Below, one piece after another: positions 47,719 through 56,471 of a DNA stretch of 56,743 bases; within the stretch, counting starts at the first letter, position 1; every line of letters begins with the position of its first letter. Origin of the DNA: Pseudomonas sp. Ant30-3. GTDB lineage: Bacteria; Pseudomonadota; Gammaproteobacteria; Pseudomonadales; Pseudomonadaceae. Position numbers and translations under genes: made by a program. Under the pieces are notes generated by a model. That model had not been told where the DNA came from. It saw only the letters and a list, made by a program, of their open reading frames with translations, and did no database searches. The stretch lies in the NCBI RefSeq assembly GCF_000690905.1, contig NZ_JMCL01000080.1, forward strand, positions 1 to 56,743, in the 5' to 3' direction.

Positions 47719-48132
47719 ATGACGCTTATTAATATTCAACCAGCAGCATCATTCAAGGCAGCTGTGTCCTTGATCGTCTGTGCATTTTCGCTGTCAGCCT
47801 GCACCAACGACAATCAACCCAGCGCAGCATTATGCAATGGGGAGTGGGGGATGGCGGGAGCTTATTACTGCGATATAGCCCCTATCGGCGGAGGCACTTT
47901 TCTATGCGTTTTTTTAGGAAAAGACAATGACTCCAACGGTGTCTATCAAAGCGGCACTGCAGACAGATGTCGGATCGACGATCACAAGGACATTTCCTGC
48001 GACGAAATGTGTAAACGGAACAACAACTGCTCGAAGGTCGTCTGTCTTGGCCAGAAAGAGGATGACGAGATCAAGTCGCGAGGCAAGCTCGAAGAGCCCG
48101 CTCCACAGGGTAAGCTACCAGAATCGCGCTGA
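47719..48132 (+). CDS. Cysteine-rich putative lipoprotein of unknown function
   Basis: I do not recognise this 137-residue protein. It has a signal peptide and a lipobox LSAC, giving lipidated Cys28, so the mature protein is probably membrane-anchored in the periplasm or outer membrane. The mature chain holds eight further cysteines (39, 51, 63, 84, 94, 98, 104, 109), enough for four disulfides, and ends in a charged, disordered tail. GGGGT lies upstream of the ATG. The gene and its 188-base upstream gap are more AT-rich than their neighbours, which may indicate recent acquisition. Confidence 0.7.
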   Translation: MTLINIQPAASFKAAVSLIVCAFSLSACTNDNQPSAALCNGEWGMAGAYYCDIAPIGGGTFLCVFLGKDNDSNGVYQSGTADRCRIDDHKDISCDEMCKRNNNCSKVVCLGQKEDDEIKSRGKLEEPAPQGKLPESR

Positions 48133-48154
48133 GCTGTGTTTGAGTGCGGGGTAA

Positions 48155-48185
48155 CCCTGACATCACGTTTCGCGCGGCGTCAGGG
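48155..48185. other. Hairpin between the lipoprotein gene and piuB
   Basis: CCCTGAC and GTCAGGG pair across about 17 bases between two convergent genes. There is no T-run, so terminator activity is uncertain. Confidence 0.4.
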
Positions 48186-48208
48186 GGCTCCCGAACGGTG
48201 GCATTGCG

Positions 48209-50737
48209 TCAGTAAACATCCCGCCGGTAACGGCCCTGCTCAATCAGGCGATCGACTTCTTCAATGCCGAGCAGTTCGTTCAGCGCGTGATCCACGCCCG
48301 AAGCCATGCCCTGCAAGCTGCCACAGATGTAAATTACCGCGCCGTCCGCCAGCCATTGCTTGAGCACATCAGCCGACTCGCGCAGACGATCCTGCACGTA
48401 AATCTTCTCTGCCTGATCCCGCGAAAACGCCAGGTCCAGCCGCTCCAGATCGCCCGAAGTCAGCCATTCCCCCAACTCGTCGCGGCACAGGTAATCGAAT
48501 TCGCGATTACGTTCGCCAAACAACAGCCAATGGCGTTGTTGCCCATCGGCGATACGCGCCTTTAGCAAACTGCGCAACCCCGCCAGGCCGGTGCCGTTGC
48601 CCAGCAGAATCATCGGCACCGGTTCGACCGGCAGATGGAAGCCGCTGTTGCGCCGCACCCGCAGGCTGATGGCGCTGCCCACCGGTGCGTGTTCGGTCAG
48701 CCAGCCTGAGCCGATACCGAGGCTGCCGTCGGGGTGCAGTTCCTGACGCACGATCAGCTCCAGCACACCGTCGGCAGCAATCGAGGCGATCGAGTATTCG
48801 CGCATCGCCAATGGCACCAGCGCATCGACCAAGGCTTGCGCATGCAGGCCGACCAGGTGAGTTCGATTCTCCGGCAATTGCCGAGTGGCGAGCGCTTGCT
48901 CCAGCGGTTGTGAGAAACCCTCCAGCGTCACCGCCGCGCGACCATCGATCCCCAAGCCATCGAGGAAATGTTCGATCGCCCACGGGCAGTTGCGCGGCAG
49001 GACTTCCACCAGGTCACCGGCCAGCCAGCTGCTGGTGGTCGGAGCGCTGAGGCCGAGCAGATAGACCGGCCCGCCGCTGCTGCCAGGGTTCATCAACTCG
49101 CGGCGGGTGAGCGTCCAGTTGTCGTAGCTGGGTGCCTGCCAGGTGTCTACGGGCGCCTGTCCGGTCAGCAGGCCGAGTTGCTGCTGCCAGTGACGCAAAG
49201 CGTAGGGGTCGCCGCAGTCGACTTCCACCGGGGCGAACAGATGCTTGCCGCCGTGTTCGCTAAGCCAGGTGTGCAGGCGTCGAGCGAAACCGCAGAAATG
49301 CTGGTACTGCCGGTCACCCAGTCCGAGCACGGCGTAGTTGAGGCTGCCCAGGCTCGAGGCCCGGCTCAGCACTTTGCGTTCGAACCCACGGGCGCTGTCG
49401 GGTGCTTCGCCGTCGCCGAAGGTGCTGACCACGAACAGCGCGTTGCTTGAGTCCAGCAGATCCTGCTCGCTGACTGTCGCCAATGGCTGAACCTTCACCG
49501 GCAGTCCGGCGGCCTGTAATTGCCCGGCGGTCTGCCACGCCAGTTGTTCGGCAAACCCGCTCTGACTGGCAAAACCGATCAGCCATGCCGGTGTGTCGCT
49601 GCCCGGTTGCACAAGGCCTTGGCGCGCGTCCCTGATCTGCTTTTTCTTGCGTCGACGATCCAGGTAGAGCAACCAGCCGGTGATGAAAAACAGCGGCATG
49701 GTCAGCGCGCTGATCGTCAGGATGATCCGCCCGATCATGCCGAAATAACTGCCGACGTGCAGCGCGTAGATACTGGTCAGCAGTTGCGCCTTGAGGCTTT
49801 TGTCGCTGTAGCGATCGTGACGTTTGACGATGCCGGTCGCCGGATCAAGGCTGATCTGGTTCAGCGCGCGGTCATGCGGCGAGGAGTTCAGCAGGTAGAA
49901 CACCGTGGCTGGTTGGCCGGCCACGGGTGGCATGCGGATGTTGTAGGAGCTCAATGCCGGGCCGGCAGCGCTGTAGATGCTGCTCCACATCGCCGCGTAA
50001 TCGGCGGTTGGCGCCGGACCACTCGGCGCCGGGCCGCGACCACCACGAACACGCTCGCTCTTTGGCGAATCGGAAAGTAGACGGGTCAGGCCTTTGTTGT
50101 ACCACTCGTAGGACCACGACAAACCCGTCAGTGCGGCCAGCAGGTAAAACATCAGGCACCAGGTGCCAGCGACCGAGTGCAGGTCCCAGTTGAAGCTACG
50201 GCCTTTTTTCTTCCAGTCGAGGGTCAGCCAGGCGCGCCAGTTTCTCCACTGGCGTGGCCAGCGCAGGTACAGGCCGGACAGGCAAAAGAAAATCAGGATC
50301 AGCGTACAGGCACCGGTGATTTGCCGACCGGTGTCGCCGATGGCGAGGAAGCGGTGCAGACGTAGCATCAGGCCGAAGAATTCCTGGCCCGTGGCAGCGC
50401 CCATGAATTCGCCGGTGTAGGGATCGAAGTAACGCATCTCGCCACGCCGCTCGCCGGGCGGCGGGGTGAAGAACACCCGCGCGGCATTGCCGCTGTCGGT
50501 CTCGACCGTGAGCATCGAGACTTTCTTGCCGGACGCGCCTTCGATTTTTTCCACCAGTTCGGCGGGCGGCAGGACGCCGGCAACCTGCTTCTCGACCTGC
50601 AACACCGAGGGGTTGAGTGCGCGCAGGATTTCATCCTGGAACGACACCGTCGCTCCGGTGATGCCCATCAGGGCCAGGACCAGCCCGGCACTGATGCCGA
50701 AGAACCAGTGCAACTGGAACAGGGTTTTCTTCAACAC
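48209..50737 (-). CDS. PepSY membrane domain-flavodoxin-FAD/NADPH reductase fusion (PiuB-like)
   Basis: This is an inner-membrane reductase of about 842 residues. The N-terminal PepSY-type region (1-360) has about four membrane segments and histidines typical of haem ligation. A flavodoxin domain follows (about 381-520, with FASQSGFAEQLA and STFGDGEAPDS). A CysJ-like FAD/NAD(P) domain ends the protein (about 585-842, with REYSIAS, LLGNGTGLAG and ICGSLQGMA). It probably passes NADPH electrons to periplasmic ferric-siderophore. I start at the GTG at 50737; the frame opens 28 codons upstream into the Fur-like site and a terminator. It resembles PA4513 by recall. Confidence 0.85.
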   Translation of the reverse strand: MLKKTLFQLHWFFGISAGLVLALMGITGATVSFQDEILRALNPSVLQVEKQVAGVLPPAELVEKIEGASGKKVSMLTVETDSGNAARVFFTPPPGERRGEMRYFDPYTGEFMGAATGQEFFGLMLRLHRFLAIGDTGRQITGACTLILIFFCLSGLYLRWPRQWRNWRAWLTLDWKKKGRSFNWDLHSVAGTWCLMFYLLAALTGLSWSYEWYNKGLTRLLSDSPKSERVRGGRGPAPSGPAPTADYAAMWSSIYSAAGPALSSYNIRMPPVAGQPATVFYLLNSSPHDRALNQISLDPATGIVKRHDRYSDKSLKAQLLTSIYALHVGSYFGMIGRIILTISALTMPLFFITGWLLYLDRRRKKKQIRDARQGLVQPGSDTPAWLIGFASQSGFAEQLAWQTAGQLQAAGLPVKVQPLATVSEQDLLDSSNALFVVSTFGDGEAPDSARGFERKVLSRASSLGSLNYAVLGLGDRQYQHFCGFARRLHTWLSEHGGKHLFAPVEVDCGDPYALRHWQQQLGLLTGQAPVDTWQAPSYDNWTLTRRELMNPGSSGGPVYLLGLSAPTTSSWLAGDLVEVLPRNCPWAIEHFLDGLGIDGRAAVTLEGFSQPLEQALATRQLPENRTHLVGLHAQALVDALVPLAMREYSIASIAADGVLELIVRQELHPDGSLGIGSGWLTEHAPVGSAISLRVRRNSGFHLPVEPVPMILLGNGTGLAGLRSLLKARIADGQQRHWLLFGERNREFDYLCRDELGEWLTSGDLERLDLAFSRDQAEKIYVQDRLRESADVLKQWLADGAVIYICGSLQGMASGVDHALNELLGIEEVDRLIEQGRYRRDVY

Positions 50738-50757
50738 ATCACTCGCCTTGTTCGTTC

Positions 50758-50776
50758 GAAAATGATCATCACGGCG
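50758..50776 (-). promoter_or_regulatory. Fur-box-like site before piuB
   Basis: AATGATCATCA matches the first half of the Fur consensus (AATGATAATCA) with one mismatch; the second half is poor. It lies about 21 bases before the piuB start, where Fur binding would block initiation. Confidence 0.5.
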
Positions 50777-50820
50777 GGCATTATGCCGTGGGTTGTCGAG
50801 AAGCTTGGTGTTTACGCACA

Positions 50821-50851
50821 AAAGCCCCGTTCATGCAGATGAACGGGGCCT
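50821..50851 (-). terminator. Terminator of the TonB receptor gene
   Basis: On the minus strand, GCCCCGTTCAT-CTGC-ATGAACGGGGC is followed by TTTTG. It separates piuA from piuB transcription. Confidence 0.8.
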
Positions 50852-50870
50852 GGCTCTGATCTGCGATCCA

Positions 50871-50960
50871 TGTAGGAGTGAGCCTGCTCGCGATAGCGGT
50901 GTGTCAGCCAACATTGATATTGCCTGACCCACCGCGATCGCTGGCAAGCCAGCCCCTACT
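50871..50960. repeat. Paired REP element between piuA and piuB
   Basis: TGTAGGAGTGAGCCTGCTCG and a diverged inverted copy (AAGCCAGCCCCTACT end) face each other across about 35 bases. The arms are less perfect than in the other doublets, suggesting an older or mixed pair. Confidence 0.7.
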
Positions 50961-50979
50961 TGGGTTGCGTGGCTGACAA

Positions 50980-53295
50980 TCAAAAGTGGAAGTTGGTGCT
51001 CACCAACGCTGTACGGCCCGCCGCCTGATTGGCGAAGTGGGTCGAGAACGCTTTGTCGTAGTAGGTTTCGTCGGTCAGGTTCTGCACGTTCAGCTGCAGG
51101 TCGAGATTTTTGCTGACCTTGTAGCTGGCCATGGCGTCGTAACGCACATAGGAGTCGACCATGGTGGTATTCGCTGTGCTGCCGTACACGTCGTCGACAT
51201 AGAACGCGCCGCCGCCGATGGTCAGCTTCGGCGTGATGGCGTAAGTCGTCCACACGCTGGCGCTGTTCTTCGGCGTGTTAGGCAACTGGTTGCCGTCGTT
51301 CGCTGCACCCAATGGGCCACCGTCAACCTGCTTGCCGTCGAGGTAGCTGTAACCGGCGAACACTTGCCACTGTTCGGTGATCTTGCCGGTGGCCGACAAT
51401 TCCAGACCGTCGACGCGGGTGGTCCCGGCGTTCTCGTACGAAGTGGTATCGACCTGCACGCGAGCGTTGTCTTTCTCGGTGCGGAAGATCGCAGCGGTCA
51501 GCGACAGACGATCATTGAGCAGGTCCCACTTGGTACCGATCTCGTAGTTCTTGGTGGTTTCCGGCTCCATGTCGCTGCTCAGCAGATTGCCGGCCCGATC
51601 GGTGGAACCGCCCAGCGGATTGCCTTCCTGACCTTCGCCCAAGGTCGCGCCCGGTGGCGTTGCCGACGTGGCGTACGACGCATAGATGCTGCCGTTCTCG
51701 GTAGGCTTGTACACCACGCCGAACTGACCGGTGACGAACTCGCTGACGTCGTCGCCCTTGGCGGTGGTGGTGCCGGCGGCGTTGTAGGTTTTGTAATCGG
51801 TGTCGAAATGGTCGTAACGCAGGCCCATGTTCACCAGCCATTGCTCGGACAACTCGAGGGTGTCGAAGGCGTACAGCGCGTAGGTATCGGACTGCGTGTC
51901 GGTGCCGGCGTAGTTGCGCGAGATCGCACCATTCCAGGGATCGTTCGCGTTCGGGTTCGACAGCGAGGTGCAGTTGTAACCGCTCGGCGCACCGATGATT
52001 GCCGGACGGCAGTTGGTGGTGACGGCAGCTGTCGCCGGCGTCGTATCAGTGTTGACGTTGTAAGAGGATTTCTCGCTTTGTTCACGGCTCAATTCGATGC
52101 CGGTGGAGAAGCTGTTCTTGAAGCCGGCGACGTACACATCACCAAACAGATCGGTCTGGTTGGTGGTGGTCTGAGTATTGCTCACGCGGGTATTCGCCCG
52201 ACGCCAGACGGTGCCGTTGTTGACGTTGCCCTTGCTGTCGTCCGGCTGGGTGAGGATGTAATCCTGCATGCTGTTGCCGTGGCGCAGGGTGTTCTTGACG
52301 GTGAGCGCGTCGCTCAGATCATGCTCGATGGCGAAGGTCGCGGTGTCGGTGCGGCCCTTGCGGAAATCGCGGCCCAGGCCATAGAAGTTGCTGTCATCGC
52401 CACCGGCATAAGGCTTGTCCGGGTTGGATTTTGTGCGCCCTGCGGAACCTGCTACAGGAATGGAATACGGAATGCCCGAGTCCGGCGTGTCGTTGCTTTC
52501 CAGATGGTAGTAATCGAGGTTGACGCGAGTGTCGGTGCCCAGGCCGAAGACCAGCGATGGCGCGACGCCCCAGCGGTCGTAATCGACGCTGTCACGGCCG
52601 GCGACGTTGCTTTCGTGGCTCATCAGGTTCAGACGGCCAGCGGCGGTGTCGGTGAACTGATAGTTGCCGTCCATGGTGTAGCGCTGGGTCTGATCGGAAC
52701 CCCAGGTGAAGCCGCCATCGAACGAGTTGCCAGCGTGCGCCTTTTTGCTCACCAGGTTGATCGTGCCACCCGCCGCGCCACGGCCACCGATGGCCGAGTT
52801 CGGACCCTTGCTGACTTCGATGGACTCAACAGCAAAGATCTCGCGGCTCTGCGAACCGGTATCGCGTACGCCATCCAGGTAGGTGTCGCCCTGGGCATCA
52901 AAACCACGAATGAACGGACGGTCGCCCTGCGGGTTGCCACCTTCACCGGCACCAAAGGTGATGCCCGGCACAGTGCGCAGCGCGTCCTGCATGTTGAGCG
53001 CACCGGTGTCCTTGAGCACTTGCTGCGGGATCACCGTGACCGAACGCGGCGTGTCCACCAGCGGCGCGGTGTACTTGGGTGAGGAAGCTTTTTCGACGTT
53101 GTAGCTGGTCTCGTCCTGGGTCTCGCCGGTGATGGCGGTCGCGTCCAGGGAAATCGCATTGGTCGGCGCTTTGTCGTCAGTCTTCTCGGCGGCGAAAACC
53201 ATGTGGCCTGCGGAGCCGGCGGTGATAGCCACGCCAATTGCAGAGGCGAGCAAACGCGGTGAGCTGACAGGTAATTGTGGTTGTTGGCGTGACAT
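50980..53295 (-). CDS. piuA: TonB-dependent siderophore receptor (PiuA/Fiu type)
   Basis: This outer-membrane receptor takes up catecholate-type iron chelates with TonB energy. The 771-residue precursor has a signal peptide (cleavage after about Ala36). The plug domain is about 80-200, with TPRSVTVIPQQVL, RTVPGITFGAGEGG, FIRGFDAQGD and GPNSAIGGRGAAGG. The 22-strand barrel ends with a C-terminal aromatic (NFHF). The family is called Fiu in E. coli and PiuA (PA4514) in P. aeruginosa, where it also admits siderophore-linked beta-lactams. It is divergent from piuC, the usual partner. Confidence 0.92.
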   Translation of the reverse strand: MSRQQPQLPVSSPRLLASAIGVAITAGSAGHMVFAAEKTDDKAPTNAISLDATAITGETQDETSYNVEKASSPKYTAPLVDTPRSVTVIPQQVLKDTGALNMQDALRTVPGITFGAGEGGNPQGDRPFIRGFDAQGDTYLDGVRDTGSQSREIFAVESIEVSKGPNSAIGGRGAAGGTINLVSKKAHAGNSFDGGFTWGSDQTQRYTMDGNYQFTDTAAGRLNLMSHESNVAGRDSVDYDRWGVAPSLVFGLGTDTRVNLDYYHLESNDTPDSGIPYSIPVAGSAGRTKSNPDKPYAGGDDSNFYGLGRDFRKGRTDTATFAIEHDLSDALTVKNTLRHGNSMQDYILTQPDDSKGNVNNGTVWRRANTRVSNTQTTTNQTDLFGDVYVAGFKNSFSTGIELSREQSEKSSYNVNTDTTPATAAVTTNCRPAIIGAPSGYNCTSLSNPNANDPWNGAISRNYAGTDTQSDTYALYAFDTLELSEQWLVNMGLRYDHFDTDYKTYNAAGTTTAKGDDVSEFVTGQFGVVYKPTENGSIYASYATSATPPGATLGEGQEGNPLGGSTDRAGNLLSSDMEPETTKNYEIGTKWDLLNDRLSLTAAIFRTEKDNARVQVDTTSYENAGTTRVDGLELSATGKITEQWQVFAGYSYLDGKQVDGGPLGAANDGNQLPNTPKNSASVWTTYAITPKLTIGGGAFYVDDVYGSTANTTMVDSYVRYDAMASYKVSKNLDLQLNVQNLTDETYYDKAFSTHFANQAAGRTALVSTNFHF

Positions 53296-53452
53296 GCGGA
53301 ATTCCCCTCCCCAAGGATTTGAGGTCGCGGAATATAGGGTAGACGCGTATCGGTATCAATTGCGAAACGTTACTATTTGCACTGAATTTACATTCTTTAC
53401 ATTTTGCCCTTACGGTTTTGGATGATTCGTTCGTCGCGATGGTTTTACATGG

Positions 53453-53471
53453 GCAATAAGAATCAATACCA
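53453..53471 (+). promoter_or_regulatory. Fur-box-like site in the piuA-piuC gap
   Basis: AATAAGAATCAATACC at 53455-53470 matches 12 of 16 positions of the Fur consensus AATGATAATCATTATC. It lies about 32 bases before the piuC start. A weaker candidate (ATTGATACCGATAC on the minus strand, near 53350) may serve piuA. Confidence 0.55.
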
Positions 53472-53502
53472 TTGCCATCCTTTCGATATCAGGTGTCGTC
53501 TC

Positions 53503-54183
53503 ATGCTGCTGCACATTCCCGGCCTGTTCGCTAAAGAAGAAGTGCAGCGTATCCGTGAGGCACTGGAACAGGCGGATTGGGCCGACGGCAAAATCACCGC
53601 GGGTTTCCAGTCCGCCAAGGCCAAGCACAATCTGCAGTTGCCTGAGGGGCATCCGCTGGCCAAGGAAATTGGCGCGGCAATGCTGGAACGGCTGTGGAAA
53701 AACCCTTTATTCATGTCGGCAGCGTTGCCGCACAAGGTCTTCCCGCCGTTGTTGAACTGTTATACCGCCGGTGGCAGTTTCGATTTCCACATCGACAATG
53801 CCGTGCGCCAGCCCAAGGGCAGCATCGAGCGCGTACGCACCGATCTGTCGGCGACGCTGTTCTTCAGCGAGCCCGAGGATTACGACGGCGGCGAACTGGA
53901 AATCCAGGACACTTACGGCACCCAGCGCGTGAAGTTGCCCGCCGGTGACATGGTTCTGTACCCCGGAACCAGCCTGCACAAGGTTAACGCGGTCACACGT
54001 GGCACACGCTTCGCTTCATTTTTCTGGACGCAAAGTCTGGTACGCGAAGACAGCCAGCGGGCGCTGCTGTTCGAGATGGACGCAGCGATCCAGCAACTGA
54101 CCCGGGACGTGCCGGACCATCCTTCGCTGATTCGCCTCACCGGTACGTATCACAACCTTTTGCGCCGCTGGGTCGAGGTATGA
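53503..54183 (+). CDS. piuC: PKHD-type Fe(II)/2-oxoglutarate hydroxylase PiuC
   Basis: PiuC is a cytosolic Fe(II)- and 2-oxoglutarate-dependent dioxygenase found next to Fiu/PiuA receptors; its substrate is not firmly known. The 226-residue protein has the iron ligands His96 and Asp98 (FDFHIDNAVR) and His159, and Arg169 for 2-oxoglutarate. I start at the ATG at 53503 (MLLHIPGLFAKEEV), the family start and length. The 33 upstream codons run through the Fur-like site. It overlaps the Sel1-repeat gene by four bases. Confidence 0.93.
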   Translation: MLLHIPGLFAKEEVQRIREALEQADWADGKITAGFQSAKAKHNLQLPEGHPLAKEIGAAMLERLWKNPLFMSAALPHKVFPPLLNCYTAGGSFDFHIDNAVRQPKGSIERVRTDLSATLFFSEPEDYDGGELEIQDTYGTQRVKLPAGDMVLYPGTSLHKVNAVTRGTRFASFFWTQSLVREDSQRALLFEMDAAIQQLTRDVPDHPSLIRLTGTYHNLLRRWVEV

Positions 54184-54947
54184 CGTTTCAATTGCGCCGC
54201 GAAGAAGTGCTTGATGGTGATCAGCTGAAATCCATGCTTGAGGAAAGCCCGGCGCGGGCGGCTCAGGCCATTCTGATGGCTGCCGGTGAAGGGGTGGTCG
54301 ATGCCCAAGCGTTGCTCGGGCAGATTCTGTTGGACGGACGTGGCATTTCCCAGGACCAGCCGCTAGCCGTGCGCTGGTTCAACATTGCCGCGCAGCGCGG
54401 GCATCTGATGGCGCGCAACATGCTCGGGCGTTGTCATGAGCATGGTTGGGGATGTGTGGCGGATGCTGCGGTGGCTGCGCGGCATTATCGAATGGCAGCC
54501 GAAGCCGGGCTGGATTGGGCGATGTATAACTACGCAAACCTGTTGGCGACCGGCCGCGGTGTGACGGCCGACCCGTTGCGGGCGTTGAACCTCTATCGTC
54601 GGGCTGCGGAACTGGGCCACGGCAAATCGATGAATCTGCTCGGGCGTTATCTGGAGGAGGGCCAGGTTTGTCCGGCTGACCCACCAGCTGCACGCGATTG
54701 GTATCGACGCTCGGCGCTCGCCGGAGATTTTCGTGGGCAATTCAGCCATGCCGCAGTGCTGGCGGATGAAGGTTTTATCGATGAGGCAATGGTCTGGTTG
54801 CGTGCGGCGCTGGCCGGCGGAAATCTGAATTTCCTGCGGGTGGCGAGTAAAGCCTTATTGAATGCAGCCGATCCGCAGATTCGCACTCTTGCCACCGACT
54901 ACGATCAGCGTCACGCCGAGCTGAAGCTGGAATCCGATCGCTTGTAG
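54180..54947 (+). CDS. Sel1-like (tetratricopeptide) repeat protein
   Basis: The 255-residue protein has no signal peptide and consists of about five Sel1-type repeats between residues 40 and 235. Typical helix pairs are AQALLGQILLDGRGISQDQP, WAMYNYANLLATGRGVTADP and SMNLLGRYLEEGQ. Such repeats usually bind partner proteins. Its ATG overlaps the piuC stop (ATGA), so it is translated with piuC. From memory PA4516 occupies the same place in P. aeruginosa. A role in iron uptake is inferred only from this position. Confidence 0.9.
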   Translation: MTFQLRREEVLDGDQLKSMLEESPARAAQAILMAAGEGVVDAQALLGQILLDGRGISQDQPLAVRWFNIAAQRGHLMARNMLGRCHEHGWGCVADAAVAARHYRMAAEAGLDWAMYNYANLLATGRGVTADPLRALNLYRRAAELGHGKSMNLLGRYLEEGQVCPADPPAARDWYRRSALAGDFRGQFSHAAVLADEGFIDEAMVWLRAALAGGNLNFLRVASKALLNAADPQIRTLATDYDQRHAELKLESDRL

Positions 54948-55029
54948 GAGCCGGCTTGCTGGCGATTGACGAACACGCGGTGTGTCTGGTGTACCGCGGG
55001 GTCTGGATCGCCAGCAAGCCGGCTCCTAC
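54944..55029. repeat. Paired REP element before speC
   Basis: GTAGGAGCCGGCTTGCTGGC and its exact complement (55007-55029) flank about 40 bases. The first arm overlaps the stop codon of the Sel1-repeat gene. The same arm sequence occurs at 37468-37554. Confidence 0.88.
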
Positions 55030-55055
55030 GGGGATTGCGTTTAATTCCATATACA

Positions 55056-55082
55056 AAAAAAGCCCATGACAGGTCATGGGCT
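55056..55082 (-). terminator. Terminator of speC
   Basis: On the minus strand, AAGCCCATGAC-CTGTCATGGGCTT is followed by TTTTT. It lies about 25 bases after the speC stop. Confidence 0.87.
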
Positions 55083-55104
55083 TCTGATTTTTACGTGCAG
55101 CGCT

Positions 55105-56268
55105 TTACAGGTAAAACGACTTCAGCGGCGGAAAGCCATTGAATTCCACCGCGCTGTAACTGGTGGTGTAAGCACCGGTCGACAACCAGTACAAACGATC
55201 ACCAATGGCCAGGTTCAGTGGCAAACCGTACTTGTAGTTTTCATACATGATGTCGGCGCTGTCGCAGGTAGGGCCGGCGATGACGACTTCTTCCACTTCG
55301 CCTTTCTTCTCGGTCCAGATCGGAAACTTGATGGCTTCGTCCATGGTTTCGATCAGGCCGGAGAACTTGCCCACATCCGTGTACACCCAGCGCTCTACGG
55401 CAGTACGGGATTTGCGCGCCACCAGCACCACTTCGCTGACCAGAATACCCGCGTTGGCAATCAACGAACGGCCGGGCTCAAGAATGATTTCCGGCAGGTC
55501 ATCACCGAAATCTTCCTTGAGGAAACGGATGATTTCTTCAGCGTACGTTTCCAGGCTGTTGGTGCGGGTGATGTAGTTGGCCGGGAAGCCGCCGCCCATG
55601 TTGATCAACTTGAGAACGATGCCGTCTTCTTCTTTCAGACGCTCGAAAATAACTTTGACCTTGGCAATAGCCGCGTCCCAGACGCTGATGTCACGCTGTT
55701 GCGAGCCGACGTGGAACGAGATGCCGTACGGCACCAGGCCCAGGTCCCGAGCGAGAATCAGCAGGTCCATGGCCATGTCGGTCTGGCAGCCGAATTTGCG
55801 CGACAGCGGCCAGTCAGCCGTGGTCGAGCCTTCGGTGAGAATGCGCACATAGACTTTTGAACCCGGCGCAGCCTTGGCGATGTTGCGCAGGTCGGCTTCG
55901 GAGTCGGTGGCGTATAGGCGCACGCCCTTCTCGTAGAAGTAACGAATGTCTTTGGATTTCTTGATGGTGTTGCCGTAGCTGATGCGATCCGGGCCAACGC
56001 CCTGATTCATCACTTTGTCGAGCTCGTAAATAGAGGCGATGTCGAAGTTCGAGCCTTTTTCCTTGAGCAGATCGATGATTTCAACGGCCGGGTTGGCCTT
56101 GACCGCATAGTAGACCTTGGCGAATTCGAAACCGGCGCGCAGATCGTCATAGGCCTTGCTGATCATCGCGGTGTCGATCACCACGAACGGGGTTTCCTGC
56201 TGGTCGGCGAACGCTTTCATTTTCTGAAAGGTATCGCGCGCAAAATAGTCATCGACGTTGATCGACAT
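55105..56268 (-). CDS. speC: Ornithine decarboxylase (fold-type III)
   Basis: This enzyme decarboxylates ornithine to putrescine, the first step of polyamine synthesis. At 387 residues it is the eukaryote-like alanine-racemase-fold type, not the 711-residue E. coli SpeC type. Visible residues are PLP-binding Lys57 (YYAVKANP), His186 (SFHVGSQ), the phosphate-binding GGGFP and EPGR (264-267), and catalytic Cys335 (GPTCDSAD). A GGAGA Shine-Dalgarno precedes the ATG. In PAO1 the orthologue (PA4519) also lies beside the piu genes. It has a roughly 200-base structured leader. Confidence 0.96.
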   Translation of the reverse strand: MSINVDDYFARDTFQKMKAFADQQETPFVVIDTAMISKAYDDLRAGFEFAKVYYAVKANPAVEIIDLLKEKGSNFDIASIYELDKVMNQGVGPDRISYGNTIKKSKDIRYFYEKGVRLYATDSEADLRNIAKAAPGSKVYVRILTEGSTTADWPLSRKFGCQTDMAMDLLILARDLGLVPYGISFHVGSQQRDISVWDAAIAKVKVIFERLKEEDGIVLKLINMGGGFPANYITRTNSLETYAEEIIRFLKEDFGDDLPEIILEPGRSLIANAGILVSEVVLVARKSRTAVERWVYTDVGKFSGLIETMDEAIKFPIWTEKKGEVEEVVIAGPTCDSADIMYENYKYGLPLNLAIGDRLYWLSTGAYTTSYSAVEFNGFPPLKSFYL

Positions 56269-56377
56269 GCTGGGGGATCTCCTGCTGGCAAACTTGAATG
56301 AACAATGGGTGCAATGAACGTCCTCCGTATCCCCACTTTGGTTCGCCTACTTCCCAAGGCATGTCGCCGAAAGCAAA

Positions 56378-56410
56378 AAGGCCACGGGAGGCGGTGCTGC
56401 CCTTGGCCTT
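56378..56410 (-). terminator. Terminator-like hairpin in the speC leader
   Basis: On the minus strand, AAGGCCA pairs with TGGCCTT, with an inner GGG/CCC, followed by a T-run. It lies about 110 bases before speC, between its likely promoter and start codon. It could be an attenuator. Confidence 0.55.
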
Positions 56411-56471
56411 GCTGTCTCGTCGTCAGTACTTGAGCCGGATGGATCGTTTCCAGCATGGACGTTCGGCGCGA

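Noticed and set aside
47540..47722. 60-codon frame between fruA and the lipoprotein gene
   Set aside because: Starts with TTG without clear coding character, in an AT-rich gap. It overlaps the lipoprotein start.
50986..53082. 698-codon frame antisense to piuA
   Set aside because: Valine- and glycine-rich low-complexity translation. piuA on the other strand has all receptor motifs.
53404..53502. 33-codon N-terminal extension of piuC
   Set aside because: Covers the Fur-box-like site and the promoter region. The family protein begins MLLHIPGL at 53503 with the normal length of 226.
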